In this document: positions 8,369 through 17,740 of the stretch, in pieces
How the letters are laid out: each line of letters begins with the position of its first letter
Position numbering within the stretch: the stretch's first letter is position 1
Assembly (NCBI RefSeq): GCF_002272835.1
Contig: NZ_MLAO01000002.1
Location: forward strand, 124,001-188,000
Reading direction: 5' to 3'
DNA: 64,000 bases
Source of the DNA: Helicobacter sp. 11S03491-1
Lineage (GTDB): Bacteria; Campylobacterota; Campylobacteria; Campylobacterales; Helicobacteraceae
Program-made: the position numbers and the translations under genes
Notes under the pieces: model-generated
The model's database searches: none
What the model was told of the DNA's origin: nothing
What the model saw: the letters and a program-made list of their open reading frames with translations, nothing else

Positions 8369-10552
8369 ATGCAAGCACATAGGAGAATATTGGTTTTATT
8401 TTTTGGTTTGCTAACAGCAAGTGATGCTCAAGAAGTCCAAAGTTATATGCTTGAACGTCAAGTAAGCACGGCTACACGATCAGAAACTACAATAGAAAAA
8501 GCCCCCGGAAATGTCAGTGTTATTACTTCTAAAGAAATGAGACAGAGAAGCCCACAAAAAATCAATGATTTTATCAAGAATTATGAGGGTATCCATATTT
8601 TGAATAATGCCGGATTAAACCCACGCCCTGCAATCACAATACGAGGTATCAACAAGGGAGTGCTTGTTATGCTGGATGGGGTAATATTAAGTGATTTAGA
8701 AGGAGAAAATCGTCTTTTGGATGAAATTTCTCTTTATGATATCTCAAGAGTAGAAGTAGTTCGGGGTCCTTTTTCAAGTTTGTATGGGACCGGAGCAATT
8801 GGAGGGGTAGTAAATTTTATTACTTCAATGCCTACAAAGTTAGAAAGTATGGTATTGTTAGGGTATGGGAACGGGTTTAAAGATCGTCAAGCAGACCTAA
8901 ATTTGACTAGAGGTTATGTGAGTGTTGGAGATGCCTTTTTTGATAAAAGGCTTCGTGTTAAGGCAAGTTATGGCTTCACGACTTCGGGAGGTTATCCAAG
9001 TGTGCCTGCATTTGGATCTCAGAGTGATTTTGCCAAATTGAGTGGGATAACCGGCTATACTATAGACAAAGCAGGCAATTATATTGCCGGAGATACAGGT
9101 AGAAGAGAATATGTACTTCAAGATTTTAGAGTAAAAGTAGAAGGCGATCTTGGCGATCAAGATACCATAAGTCTTTTATCTTCTATATCCAACCATCATT
9201 ATGATTTTGTTGATCCAAAATCAAACTTGAAAAATGCACAAGGTCAAAGTGTTTATGGTAATGAATCTTATAATCCATTTATTGGAAGCGGGTATGAAGG
9301 GATAGGAAGTTACACGCATTATATTAATTCTATATCTTATACCCACACTTTCGAAGATGAGTCTAATTTAAAGACTACTTTTTCTTCAGTCAGATTATCC
9401 AGTTATTGGCTTGATGCAGATTTGTCTGCTACCCCTGCGCCAACACTCTCCGGAGGCAAGGGCTATTCTCAAGATATTTATACAGATAACAATTATTTAG
9501 ATGTGGTGTATGATAAAGGTTTTGGCAAACATCTCTTAAGCTTAGCATTTCAGGGGCGATATATGAGACTAGATCAATTGAATCATAATTTTAGTGATTG
9601 GAAAATAAAAAATTATGACTTAGGATTAGGAAAGGCATATGGAGGACAAGCTTTTTTAGTAGCCGGGTATGTGCAATTAGATAGCTCATGGACCAAAAAT
9701 CTCAATACCACATTGGGATTACGCTATGATTATTGGCAAAATTATGACAATTACACGCAAATTAAATCAACAAAAACTTATATCCACAATCTTTCCCAAA
9801 ATGCTGTCTCTCCTAAAGTTTCGATCAATTATAATCTTCTGAATAAAGTAGTTTTTAAAGCTTCGATAGGTTCAGCATTTCGTATGCCTACTTTAAGAGA
9901 AATCTTTCGTATTAGCACTATCACCAGAAAATGGGAAAATAACCCCAATCTCAAACCCGAAAGAGGGATTTCATTTGATATAGGAGGAGATGTGAATACT
10001 TTTTGGAGCGGTGTACTTAAGGTTTATTATTTCCAAACAGAACTTGATGGGATGATTTATCGAACCGGAAATGGCAAGGAGGCTTCACCTTATCAAAATA
10101 GAAATGCCGGACATGGAAGAATCAATGGAATTGAATTGGGGTATAGCCAACCTTTAGGAGGAGATTTGTTGCTCAATGCAAGTTATACTTGGACGAATGC
10201 AAGAATCATTAAAAACACCGCTAACCCTTCTATTGAAGGGAAGTATCTTCCAAACACTCCCCCACATATGGCACATGTTGCTTTATTGTATGGTGCTAAA
10301 TATGGATTTTACGGATCTATAGCAGGAAATTTTCAATCTGCTTCTTATAGTGATGATAAAAATAGCAAGATCTTGAAACATACCTTTGGCTATTATGATA
10401 CACAGCTTTATTTTGATGCAAAATTAGGCTATGTCCTTAAAAATAATCTTGATTTAAGTATAAGTTTTTTAAATTTTACAAATAATCGATATTATGATTA
10501 TTATCAAGTTGCAGGGGCATCATTTTTTGCTCAAGCAAGAATGAAATTTTAA
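8369..10552 (+). CDS. TonB-dependent outer-membrane receptor (paralogue of 4892-7126)
   Basis: This 727-residue receptor has a signal peptide (ending about TASDAQ), a TonB-box-like region, a plug (KAPGNVSVI, VEVVRGPFSSLYGTGAIGGVVNFITSMPTK-like block) and a C-terminal barrel ending in RMKF. It shares nearly identical plug motifs and many barrel motifs with the 4892 receptor, so the two arose by duplication. Extracellular loop regions differ, which suggests different ligands. AAGGATTAGAT precedes the ATG. A methyltransferase follows after 15 bp, probably on the same transcript. Confidence 0.9.
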   Translation: MQAHRRILVLFFGLLTASDAQEVQSYMLERQVSTATRSETTIEKAPGNVSVITSKEMRQRSPQKINDFIKNYEGIHILNNAGLNPRPAITIRGINKGVLVMLDGVILSDLEGENRLLDEISLYDISRVEVVRGPFSSLYGTGAIGGVVNFITSMPTKLESMVLLGYGNGFKDRQADLNLTRGYVSVGDAFFDKRLRVKASYGFTTSGGYPSVPAFGSQSDFAKLSGITGYTIDKAGNYIAGDTGRREYVLQDFRVKVEGDLGDQDTISLLSSISNHHYDFVDPKSNLKNAQGQSVYGNESYNPFIGSGYEGIGSYTHYINSISYTHTFEDESNLKTTFSSVRLSSYWLDADLSATPAPTLSGGKGYSQDIYTDNNYLDVVYDKGFGKHLLSLAFQGRYMRLDQLNHNFSDWKIKNYDLGLGKAYGGQAFLVAGYVQLDSSWTKNLNTTLGLRYDYWQNYDNYTQIKSTKTYIHNLSQNAVSPKVSINYNLLNKVVFKASIGSAFRMPTLREIFRISTITRKWENNPNLKPERGISFDIGGDVNTFWSGVLKVYYFQTELDGMIYRTGNGKEASPYQNRNAGHGRINGIELGYSQPLGGDLLLNASYTWTNARIIKNTANPSIEGKYLPNTPPHMAHVALLYGAKYGFYGSIAGNFQSASYSDDKNSKILKHTFGYYDTQLYFDAKLGYVLKNNLDLSISFLNFTNNRYYDYYQVAGASFFAQARMKF

Positions 10553-10567
10553 AATTAGGTCAAAAAA

Positions 10568-11314
10568 ATGCTCCAAGCAATACAAAATTATTGGGATCAA
10601 CGATCAAATACTTATGCGCAAGAGAATTTAATAGAACTTATGAGTGAAAAAAAGCAAAAATACCAAGCAATATTTTTCAAATATATCCCTTTTGATTTTA
10701 GAGAGATGAGGGTTTTAGATATTGGTTGTGGTCCGGGGATTTTTTCAATCTTATTTGCAATGCTTGGGGCTAAAGTAAGTGCGCTGGATTATACTCCGGC
10801 TATGCTTGATCATGCTGGAAAAAATGCCTTGAAGTATGGGGTTGAGATTGATTTTTTTGAAGGAAATGCACAAGAATTATTTTTTGAAGAAAGCAGTTTT
10901 GATATAGTGGTCTCTCGAAATTTAACTTGGAATTTGCCCGATCCCCAAAAAGCCTATATGGAGTGGTATCGCGTGCTTAAAAAAGGTGGAAGAATGCTTA
11001 ATTTTGATGCCAATTGGTATTTGCAACTTTATGATGAAGAACAAAAAAAATCTTATCAAGAAGACAGAGAAAAGGTTGCAAAAATAGGTATTTATGATCA
11101 TGCAAAAAATCCTTACGCACATAAAATGGAAACCATCGCAAAATCTCTTCCATTAAGCAAAATAAGACGCCCACAATGGGATTATGAAGTGCTGAGTTCT
11201 CTAGGATTTGAAATAATAGCCTATGATAAGGAATTTTATCAAGAGATTTGGGATGAAAAAGAGAAAATAATGTTTCATGCTACCCCTATGTTTTTGCTGG
11301 TAGCTCAAAAATAA
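10568..11314 (+). CDS. Class I SAM-dependent methyltransferase
   Basis: This is a 248-residue cytoplasmic protein with the Rossmann SAM-binding motif VLDIGCGPG near residue 50, the acidic motif II (VSALDYTPAML), and a post-motif region VVSRNLTWNLPDP. It belongs to the Methyltransf_11/UbiE-like group. The substrate is unknown. It sits 15 bp after a TonB receptor; comparable methyltransferases occur next to metal-chelate receptors in other Helicobacter species, so a role in modifying a metallophore or imported ligand is possible but unproven. Confidence 0.85.
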   Translation: MLQAIQNYWDQRSNTYAQENLIELMSEKKQKYQAIFFKYIPFDFREMRVLDIGCGPGIFSILFAMLGAKVSALDYTPAMLDHAGKNALKYGVEIDFFEGNAQELFFEESSFDIVVSRNLTWNLPDPQKAYMEWYRVLKKGGRMLNFDANWYLQLYDEEQKKSYQEDREKVAKIGIYDHAKNPYAHKMETIAKSLPLSKIRRPQWDYEVLSSLGFEIIAYDKEFYQEIWDEKEKIMFHATPMFLLVAQK

Positions 11315-11338
11315 ATTTTGAAACTATTTATTGTGATT

Positions 11339-11554
11339 TCATTGATTTTTGTTAAGTTTTCGCACTTCGGTAATACTTTTGCCCCCTAGGCCATAATTGT
11401 CTGTTTGAATTTCATCAATAATGACAACTATGGAGGATTTATTTTTATTTAAAATTTTTGTAAGCAGTTCACTAACTCCTGCGATTAATTCTTGTTTTTG
11501 TTTGGGGGTAGGTTCTCCATTTTCTTGAGTGATTTTGATATTAACAAAGGGCAT
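11339..11554 (-). CDS. dmpI: 4-oxalocrotonate tautomerase-like protein (DmpI type)
   Basis: This 71-residue protein begins MPFVNIKI, so mature Pro1 would be the catalytic base of the tautomerase superfamily. The middle contains the family's INKNKSSIVVIIDE-like segment and GLGGKS. It closely resembles the H. pylori 4-OT homologue that I recall in sequence and length. The physiological substrate is not known in Helicobacter. It is convergent with the methyltransferase and stands alone. Confidence 0.9.
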   Translation of the reverse strand: MPFVNIKITQENGEPTPKQKQELIAGVSELLTKILNKNKSSIVVIIDEIQTDNYGLGGKSITEVRKLNKNQ

Positions 11555-11866
11555 TTGATTTTCTCCAATCGCAATGAAATAGCTTTTTGAGATATTATAT
11601 ACACTAATTTAAGTTAATAAGAGTTTTTTATGGAAAAATAAAATAAATATCTTAAGGAGCCTTTTGTAAAAAGTAGATTTATAAAAATTTGATTTTATGC
11701 TATCAAAGAGATTATTTTAGTTTAAAATTTTGTTTTTAAGAAGATTTTTTGGATTAGAAACCGGAATTTGCAGATAAATCTTAATACAAACAATCTAAAT
11801 TTGATTTGTTTCATAGCTAAAATGGTATAAAATGAAATAAAATTTTATATTGACAAAAGGTATGCA
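11555..11866. promoter_or_regulatory. Intergenic region with dnaX promoter
   Basis: This AT-rich spacer between divergent dmpI and dnaX contains no open frame of note. An extended -10 element (TGG followed by TATAAA, 11823-11831) lies 35 bp before the dnaX start and is the best promoter candidate; a GACAAAAGG ribosome-binding stretch precedes the ATG. Confidence 0.5.
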
Positions 11867-13498
11867 ATGGCTATAGCTTTAGCTTTAAAATATCGCCCCA
11901 CTCAGTTTAGTGATCTTATCGGGCAAGAGAGTGTTTCACAGACTTTGTCATTGGCTCTTGATCATGGACGTATTTCTCATGCTTATTTATTCAGCGGTCT
12001 TAGAGGTAGCGGCAAAACAAGTTCAGCCAGAATCTTTGCTCGTGCCCTGCAATGTGAAAAAGGTCCCACAAGTACACCTTGTGGAGAGTGCGATAATTGT
12101 AAATCTGCGCTTGAAAATCGCCATCTTGATATTATTGAAATGGATGCAGCTTCAAGTCGTAAAATAGATGATATTAGGGATTTGATTGAGCAAACCAAGT
12201 ATCGCCCCAGTTATGGAAGGTATAAAATCTTCATTATTGATGAGGTGCATATGCTTACAAAAGAAGCATTTAACGCACTTTTAAAAACCCTTGAAGAGCC
12301 TCCTGAATATGTAAAATTTATTTTAGCCACAACTGATCCGCTCAAACTTCCTGCAACTATTTTGAGTCGAACACAACATTTTCGATTTAAAAAAATCCCT
12401 CATAAAGCGGTGCTTACTCATATTGCACATATATTAGATATAGAGGGAGTGAGTTATGAACCTCAATCCTTGGAAATTATTGCCAGGAGTGGTTCAGGTA
12501 GCCTTCGAGATACGCTTACAATCACTGATCAAGCAATTAATTTTTGCAATAAACATATCACAACCCTTAAGGTTACTGAAATGCTTGGTGTGGTTGATCC
12601 CCATATACTTGAGGAATTTTTTGGTGCAATTTTGGATCATGATAAAACAAAGATTCAAGACATTCTTGTGCTGTTAGAAGAATATGAATGTGAAATGATC
12701 ATTGATGAGATGATGATGTTTTTAAAGCAGGCTTTGCATTCAAAAAATAAAAATTTTCCTATCATTATCATTGATAGATTTTTGCGCATTTTGAATGAGA
12801 GTAAATATTTGCTCAATCTAAATTCAGATGGGGATTTTGTTCTATTGTTATTAAGTTTAAAAATGGAAGAGGCGATGAAAGTGAAAGATATTGATTCTAT
12901 GATTGAGGAATTAGAATCTCATTTGTCTCAAAATAGAGTGTCCAAATCCTTTCAACATCAAGCTGAAGTTAAACCTACGCATGATTCTTCAACCCAAGAG
13001 ATTTCCATGCAACCTTCCTCTATACTCCCAACTAAAAATTTATTTGAAGTTTTGATTGCAAAAATTTATGATAGAAACAAAACATTAGGGGAGATATTCG
13101 AAAAAAATGTGGCATTTGTATCTTTTGCAGATTCGATTTTAAAATGGAAGTCATCAGCAATCGGGGAAGATAAGGCAATGCTTTTGCAGAATTTTCCTTA
13201 TATCAAACTTATGGTCCAAGAGATTTATGGTGTTTCTACCAAAATAAGCCCTTCTCAATCTCAACAAGAAAATCCATCCCCACAGCTAAATTCCCTACCC
13301 ACACCACGAGCAACCACGCAAGATTCTATAAAATCTGAGACAATCTCACCCATACAAACTCAACCCACTCCACAACCCTTGAGTTCAAGATCTTCTCATG
13401 AAATATTCAAAGAAGAAAATAAAGAGCTTATTGAGAGCATCAAGATTAATCTGGGAGCTACTCAAATGATAGTAATAGACAATAAAGATCAGCAATGA
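11867..13498 (+). CDS. dnaX: DNA polymerase III subunit gamma/tau
   Basis: The clamp-loader ATPase loads the sliding clamp at the replication fork. The 543-residue protein has Walker A (GLRGSGKTSSAR, about residues 42-53), a four-Cys zinc module (CEKGPTSTPCGECDNC), Walker B/DEVH (IIDEVHML), sensor 1 (ILATTDP) and the SRC-like SRT motif (ILSRTQHF). The C-terminal part after residue 370 is low-complexity, Ser/Pro/Gln-rich, as is usual for tau-type tails. The last 4 bp overlap tsaE. The dnaX-tsaE-lptB-rpoN order matches H. pylori. Confidence 0.95.
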   Translation: MAIALALKYRPTQFSDLIGQESVSQTLSLALDHGRISHAYLFSGLRGSGKTSSARIFARALQCEKGPTSTPCGECDNCKSALENRHLDIIEMDAASSRKIDDIRDLIEQTKYRPSYGRYKIFIIDEVHMLTKEAFNALLKTLEEPPEYVKFILATTDPLKLPATILSRTQHFRFKKIPHKAVLTHIAHILDIEGVSYEPQSLEIIARSGSGSLRDTLTITDQAINFCNKHITTLKVTEMLGVVDPHILEEFFGAILDHDKTKIQDILVLLEEYECEMIIDEMMMFLKQALHSKNKNFPIIIIDRFLRILNESKYLLNLNSDGDFVLLLLSLKMEEAMKVKDIDSMIEELESHLSQNRVSKSFQHQAEVKPTHDSSTQEISMQPSSILPTKNLFEVLIAKIYDRNKTLGEIFEKNVAFVSFADSILKWKSSAIGEDKAMLLQNFPYIKLMVQEIYGVSTKISPSQSQQENPSPQLNSLPTPRATTQDSIKSETISPIQTQPTPQPLSSRSSHEIFKEENKELIESIKINLGATQMIVIDNKDQQ

Positions 13499-13908
13499 TA
13501 GAGATTTGTGCAGATATCAAAAAGCTTGATTTGGTTGTGAAGCAAATTGTAAAAATAACACAACAAGGGGCTAAAATTTTTTTATTAAGAGGTGATTTGG
13601 CTAGCGGAAAAACAAGCCTTATAAAGGCATATACAGCTTATTTTTATCCTGATGAAATCGTTAGTTCGCCTACTTTTACACTGATGCATTGTTATGGGGA
13701 GATTTATCATTATGACCTCTATAGACGATCATTGCAAGAAGTGTTGCAACTAGGGCTGTTAGAGTGGCTTGAAAATCAAGGAGTGCATTTTGTTGAATGG
13801 GGCAGCCAACAATTAGAAAAAATATTGAAAGAGAATGGCTACAATGCTTGTGTGATTGAGATTATCAAGCATGAAAATAATCGAACTTATAGGATAAACT
13901 GTGGATAG
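13495..13908 (+). CDS. tsaE: tRNA threonylcarbamoyladenosine biosynthesis ATPase TsaE
   Basis: This 137-residue protein carries a P-loop ([13 protein letters not shown]), the SSPTFTLMH segment and a terminal WGSQ motif ([10 protein letters not shown]). These are hallmarks of the YjeE/TsaE family, which drives the TsaB-TsaD complex making t6A37 on ANN-decoding tRNAs. It overlaps dnaX upstream (4 bp) and lptB downstream (8 bp), indicating translational coupling. Confidence 0.93.
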   Translation: MIEICADIKKLDLVVKQIVKITQQGAKIFLLRGDLASGKTSLIKAYTAYFYPDEIVSSPTFTLMHCYGEIYHYDLYRRSLQEVLQLGLLEWLENQGVHFVEWGSQQLEKILKENGYNACVIEIIKHENNRTYRINCG

Positions 13909-14623
13909 ACTCAAAGCTCAAAATCTTAGCAAGCAGATTAAAAAAACAAAAATTGTTCATGATATTTCTATTGAAGTAACAAGTGGTGAGGTTGTAGGAC
14001 TTTTGGGTCCTAATGGCGCGGGAAAAACGACAACATTTTATATGATATGCGGGCTTTTGCCTCCTAGTGGAGGTAAGGTTTTTCTCAATGATATAGATCT
14101 TTCTAATTACCCTTTGCACAAACGATCCAATATGGGGATTGGCTATTTACCTCAAGAATCAAGTATTTTTAAAGACTTGAATGTAGAGGATAACTTAGCT
14201 TTAGCAGCCCAGAGTACTTTTAGCAGCTCAAAAGAAGCGCAAAATAAAATAGAGCAAATGTTAGAGGCTTTTAACATTGTGCCTATCAGACATCGTAAAG
14301 GATTGAGTTTGAGTGGAGGCGAGAGAAGAAGGGTCGAGATCGCAAGGGCATTGATGAAAGATCCGAAGTTTATTTTGTTGGATGAGCCTTTTGCAGGTGT
14401 TGATCCTATTGCGGTTATTGATATACAAAAGATTATTGAGCAACTTGTCTCTTTGAATATTGGTGTGTTGATCACAGATCATAATGTAAGAGAAACGCTT
14501 TCTGTGTGTCATCGTGCTTATGTGATTAAAAGTGGGGCATTACTTGCTAGTGGAAATAGTGAGCAAATTTATGAAAATCCACTAGTAAGAAAATACTATT
14601 TAGGTGAAAATTTTAAGGTATAG
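13901..14623 (+). CDS. lptB: LPS export ABC transporter ATPase LptB
   Basis: This 240-residue ABC ATPase powers lipopolysaccharide extraction from the inner membrane with LptFG. It shows Walker A ([13 protein letters not shown]), a Q-loop (GYLPQESS), signature [15 protein letters not shown], Walker B ([13 protein letters not shown]) and the switch His ([11 protein letters not shown]), all matching LptB rather than other ABC proteins. The start codon lies within the end of tsaE. The reading is supported by the conserved tsaE-lptB-rpoN neighbourhood. Confidence 0.95.
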   Translation: MDRLKAQNLSKQIKKTKIVHDISIEVTSGEVVGLLGPNGAGKTTTFYMICGLLPPSGGKVFLNDIDLSNYPLHKRSNMGIGYLPQESSIFKDLNVEDNLALAAQSTFSSSKEAQNKIEQMLEAFNIVPIRHRKGLSLSGGERRRVEIARALMKDPKFILLDEPFAGVDPIAVIDIQKIIEQLVSLNIGVLITDHNVRETLSVCHRAYVIKSGALLASGNSEQIYENPLVRKYYLGENFKV

Positions 14624-14625
14624 TC

Positions 14626-15909
14626 ATGGCAACAGGGGCTAAATTACGTCAGAATGTATCTGTTAAAAATAAACTTTCTACGACATTGAGGGGTTGGTTG
14701 CCCATACTTCAAAGTAATGTGCTTGAGATGGAAGAGACTATTAATGAATACGCCAAAGAAAATCCTTATATTAGTCTTAAAAGCTCAATTGTTCAAGACT
14801 TTAGCTCCAAACTCAAGCAGCCTTATCCCAATACGCCTCTAAAAAACTCTATTAGTGATAAAATAGAATCAATGAGCATCCAAGAAAAGAGTCTCTATGA
14901 AATTTTAGATGAACAAATTCTTCCCCCACTTTTTCCTACAGAAATTTCTGTTTCAATTGCAAGAAATATTATTGATAATATCAATGAAGAAGGTTATTTT
15001 GATGGTGATGAGCTAGAAGAATCGAAACTTATTGGTGTGAGTGTAGAACAATATGAAAAGGTTAGACAAAGATTTGCCTATCTTGATCCTAAGGGTGTAG
15101 GTTCAAAAAATGTGATGGAGTCATTTTTGTTTCAATTAGAAGATGTCCAAGATATTCCTGATGAGATTTATTCTCTATGTGCATGTATTATTAAGGACCT
15201 GGGCAATCATAAAAATTATGCTTCTAATAGTGGATATACTCTTGCGATGAAGACTATACGAACTTTCAAAAATCCTCCGGCATTGGCATTTGTTCAAAAA
15301 GAAGCTTTTATTATTCCGGATATTTTAGTATTAGACAATGATGGAGAAATTCAAGTCCAATTAAACGATGATTTTTATCCAAGTGTTGTGATTGAACCTA
15401 TCAAGGTGAAATCTGCTGAAGGAGAAAATTATTTAAAAAACAAATTAAAAGAAGCGCGAGATTTGATTGATGCCCTTGATATGCGTAAGCAAACGATTCG
15501 AAAAATAGGACTCATGATTGTAGAATACCAATATGATTTTTTTATGGGCGGAGAAATGAAGCCTATGCGTCTCAAAGATATTGCTGATGAGTTTGGACAT
15601 TCTCCAAGTACAATTTCACGTGCTATTTCGAATAAATATCTTGAATGTTCCAGAGGTATATTGCCCATCAAGAGTTTCTTTACTACTGCAATTGATGGAG
15701 ACACTTCCAATGCCTCTATCAAAGATTTTATTGCAGATTTGATTAAAAATGAGAATCATAAAAAACCATTGAGTGATTTAAAAATCCTTCAAACCATTGA
15801 AGAAAAATTTCAACTCAAAATGGTTCGTAGGACTATTACAAAATATAGAAAACAACTCAATATTGGTAGTTCAAGTGAGCGAAAAAGACTTTATGAAATG
15901 AGCGTATAA
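14626..15909 (+). CDS. rpoN: RNA polymerase sigma-54 factor
   Basis: The 427-residue protein has a short region I (KLRQNVSVKNKLSTTLRGWLPILQSN), a core-binding domain, a helix-turn-helix region (MRLKDIADEFGHSPSTISRA) and a C-terminal RpoN box (VRRTITKYRKQLNI followed by SSSERKRL), which reads the -24 element. In Helicobacter, sigma-54 works with the FlgRS system to express middle flagellar genes. It begins 2 bp after lptB. The next gene is convergent, so it ends the operon. Confidence 0.96.
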   Translation: MATGAKLRQNVSVKNKLSTTLRGWLPILQSNVLEMEETINEYAKENPYISLKSSIVQDFSSKLKQPYPNTPLKNSISDKIESMSIQEKSLYEILDEQILPPLFPTEISVSIARNIIDNINEEGYFDGDELEESKLIGVSVEQYEKVRQRFAYLDPKGVGSKNVMESFLFQLEDVQDIPDEIYSLCACIIKDLGNHKNYASNSGYTLAMKTIRTFKNPPALAFVQKEAFIIPDILVLDNDGEIQVQLNDDFYPSVVIEPIKVKSAEGENYLKNKLKEARDLIDALDMRKQTIRKIGLMIVEYQYDFFMGGEMKPMRLKDIADEFGHSPSTISRAISNKYLECSRGILPIKSFFTTAIDGDTSNASIKDFIADLIKNENHKKPLSDLKILQTIEEKFQLKMVRRTITKYRKQLNIGSSSERKRLYEMSV

Positions 15910-16233
15910 GAAGTTTAGATAGCAAAATTCAAAAGAAACTTGTTATTTATACCTATTAGATGAACAAGATCAATACAAATTGAGATTTTTTTAAATTAAA
16001 AATCACAAAGACTAAGCCCTCTAGATTTATAAAAGAATTTTTAGATTCCGGATAAAGGGGTTAAAATGGATTAAAATCTTTATATAGTTTTACTAAAATA
16101 TCTCTATGTCCCCCCTTTCTTTTTATAAATAAAATATTTTCCATAGATTAAAATTATTTTAGATGTATAAAAATTTTTATCTTTATTACTCATTTTTTAA
16201 TAAATTTTAATAAAGATTTAGATTGAATAAAAT
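15910..16233. other. AT-rich intergenic region between convergent rpoN and argG
   Basis: I see no gene here. Near its right edge, AATAAATTTTA and TAAAATTTATT (16199-16238) form an A/T-only stem followed by a T run, so it may act as a weak terminator for rpoN; the right arm overlaps the argG stop codon. A run of six C lies near 16110 outside any frame. Confidence 0.4.
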
Positions 16234-17460
16234 TTATTTTTTTATTTTTCCTTTAGCTTTTCCTGCAATAATAAATCGCAAGGCATTCAATTTGATAAAC
16301 CCCTCAGCATCCTTTTGATCATAAACACTATCTTCTTCAAAAGTGCTATAAGCTTGATTGAATAAAGAATTTTTAGATTCTCTGCCTGTAATGATTACAT
16401 TACCTTTATAAAGTCGAATATAAACCTTTCCTTCTACTTTTTCTTGTGTTTTATCAATCAAAGCTTGCAATGCCTCTCTCTCCGGAGAAAACCAATAGCC
16501 ATTATAAATTAAAGAAGCGTATTTTGGCATTAATTCATCTTTAAGATGCGCTTGTTCGCGATCTAGACAAATGGATTCAATTGCGCGATGGGCTTTAAGA
16601 AGGATTGTTCCTCCCGGAGTTTCATAACATCCTCTGGATTTCATCCCTACATAACGATTTTCTACCAAATCAAGTCTGCCTATACCATGTTCCCCCCCAA
16701 GAAGATTGAGTTTTGCAAGAAACTCTGCGGGACTAAGCTTTTTACCATTTATGCCAATAGGATCGCCATTTTTAAATTCTATGGTAATATCTTGGGCAAT
16801 ATTGGGTGCTTTTAAAGGAGAAGCAGTCCATCTCCACATATCCTCTTCGGGTTCTCTGGCAGGATCTTCCAGAATCTGTCCCTCATAAGAAATATGTAAA
16901 AGGTTCGCATCCATTGAATAAGGGGATTTTTTTCCTTTTTTTTCAATAGGAATTTGTGCTTTGTTGGCATAATCAAGCAATTTTTCTCTAGAATTAAGAT
17001 CCCATTCTCTCCAAGGTGCGATTACTTGAATGTTGGGATTGAGTGCATAAGCACCTAATTCAAAACGCACTTGATCGTTCCCTTTGCCTGTTGCTCCATG
17101 CGCAATTGCATCTGCTTTGACTTTTTTGGCAATTTCAACAAGTTTTTTGGCAATAAGAGGGCGTGCAATGCTTGTTCCCAGAAGGTATTCGCCTTCATAA
17201 ATCGTATTTGCACGAAACATAGGGAATACAAAATCTCGCACAAATTCTTCTTTAAGATCTTGGATAAAAATATTTTCAGGTTTGATGCCAAGCTTTTGAG
17301 CCTTTTTTCTGGCAGGTTCGACTTCTTCGCCTTGCCCAATATCTGCTGTAAAAGTGATAACTTCACATTGATAATGATCTTGAAGCCATTTGAGGATAAC
17401 GCTTGTATCAAGCCCTCCAGAATAAGCCAAAACTACTTTTTTGATATTTTTTTTTGCCAT
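16234..17460 (-). CDS. argG: Argininosuccinate synthase
   Basis: The enzyme condenses citrulline and aspartate using ATP, the penultimate step of arginine synthesis. The 408-residue product starts [21 protein letters not shown], with the SGGLDTS PP-loop pyrophosphatase motif at residues 14-20 and later [13 protein letters not shown], both diagnostic. I placed the start at 17460 because AGAGGAAAA lies just before that ATG; the frame extends 13 codons further without such a site. The gene is monocistronic on the minus strand. H. pylori is an arginine auxotroph as I recall, so this gene argues for another species. Confidence 0.95.
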   Translation of the reverse strand: MAKKNIKKVVLAYSGGLDTSVILKWLQDHYQCEVITFTADIGQGEEVEPARKKAQKLGIKPENIFIQDLKEEFVRDFVFPMFRANTIYEGEYLLGTSIARPLIAKKLVEIAKKVKADAIAHGATGKGNDQVRFELGAYALNPNIQVIAPWREWDLNSREKLLDYANKAQIPIEKKGKKSPYSMDANLLHISYEGQILEDPAREPEEDMWRWTASPLKAPNIAQDITIEFKNGDPIGINGKKLSPAEFLAKLNLLGGEHGIGRLDLVENRYVGMKSRGCYETPGGTILLKAHRAIESICLDREQAHLKDELMPKYASLIYNGYWFSPEREALQALIDKTQEKVEGKVYIRLYKGNVIITGRESKNSLFNQAYSTFEEDSVYDQKDAEGFIKLNALRFIIAGKAKGKIKK

Positions 17461-17569
17461 TTTTTCCTCTAATTGATTGAATTTCTCTAATTTTAGCAAA
17501 AGTTATGCAAAAAATGATATACTCAAGTCTAAAAACAAATAAAAGATATTTTATGAAAAAGGTAAAAAA

Positions 17570-17734
17570 ATGCAAATGATTGATATTATAGGGATTATTT
17601 TGATAGTTGTGGTTTTGGGATGGGGGATTTATAAGATTTTTGGCATAAAGAAATCCGGTGGGGGTTGTGGTTGTGGAGGTGGGGGTAAATGCTCAAAACC
17701 AAAGCATTATTCTTCAGATAAAAAAGAAATATAA
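17570..17734 (+). CDS. FeoB-associated Cys-rich membrane miniprotein
   Basis: A 54-residue frame encodes one N-terminal transmembrane helix (about residues 4-24, IDIIGIILIVVVLGWGIYKI) followed by a Gly/Cys stretch (SGGGCGCGGGGKCSK) and a charged tail. This is the architecture of the FeoB-associated Cys-rich family (PF12669 as I recall). AAAGG precedes the ATG by about 9 nt. No feoB is in the window, so the partner is elsewhere if the assignment is right. It lies between divergent argG and a convergent gene. Confidence 0.75.
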   Translation: MQMIDIIGIILIVVVLGWGIYKIFGIKKSGGGCGCGGGGKCSKPKHYSSDKKEI

Positions 17735-17740
17735 AAATTA

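Noticed and set aside
16105-16113. Run of C as a phase-variation tract
   Set aside because: It has only six C and lies outside any gene or clear promoter.
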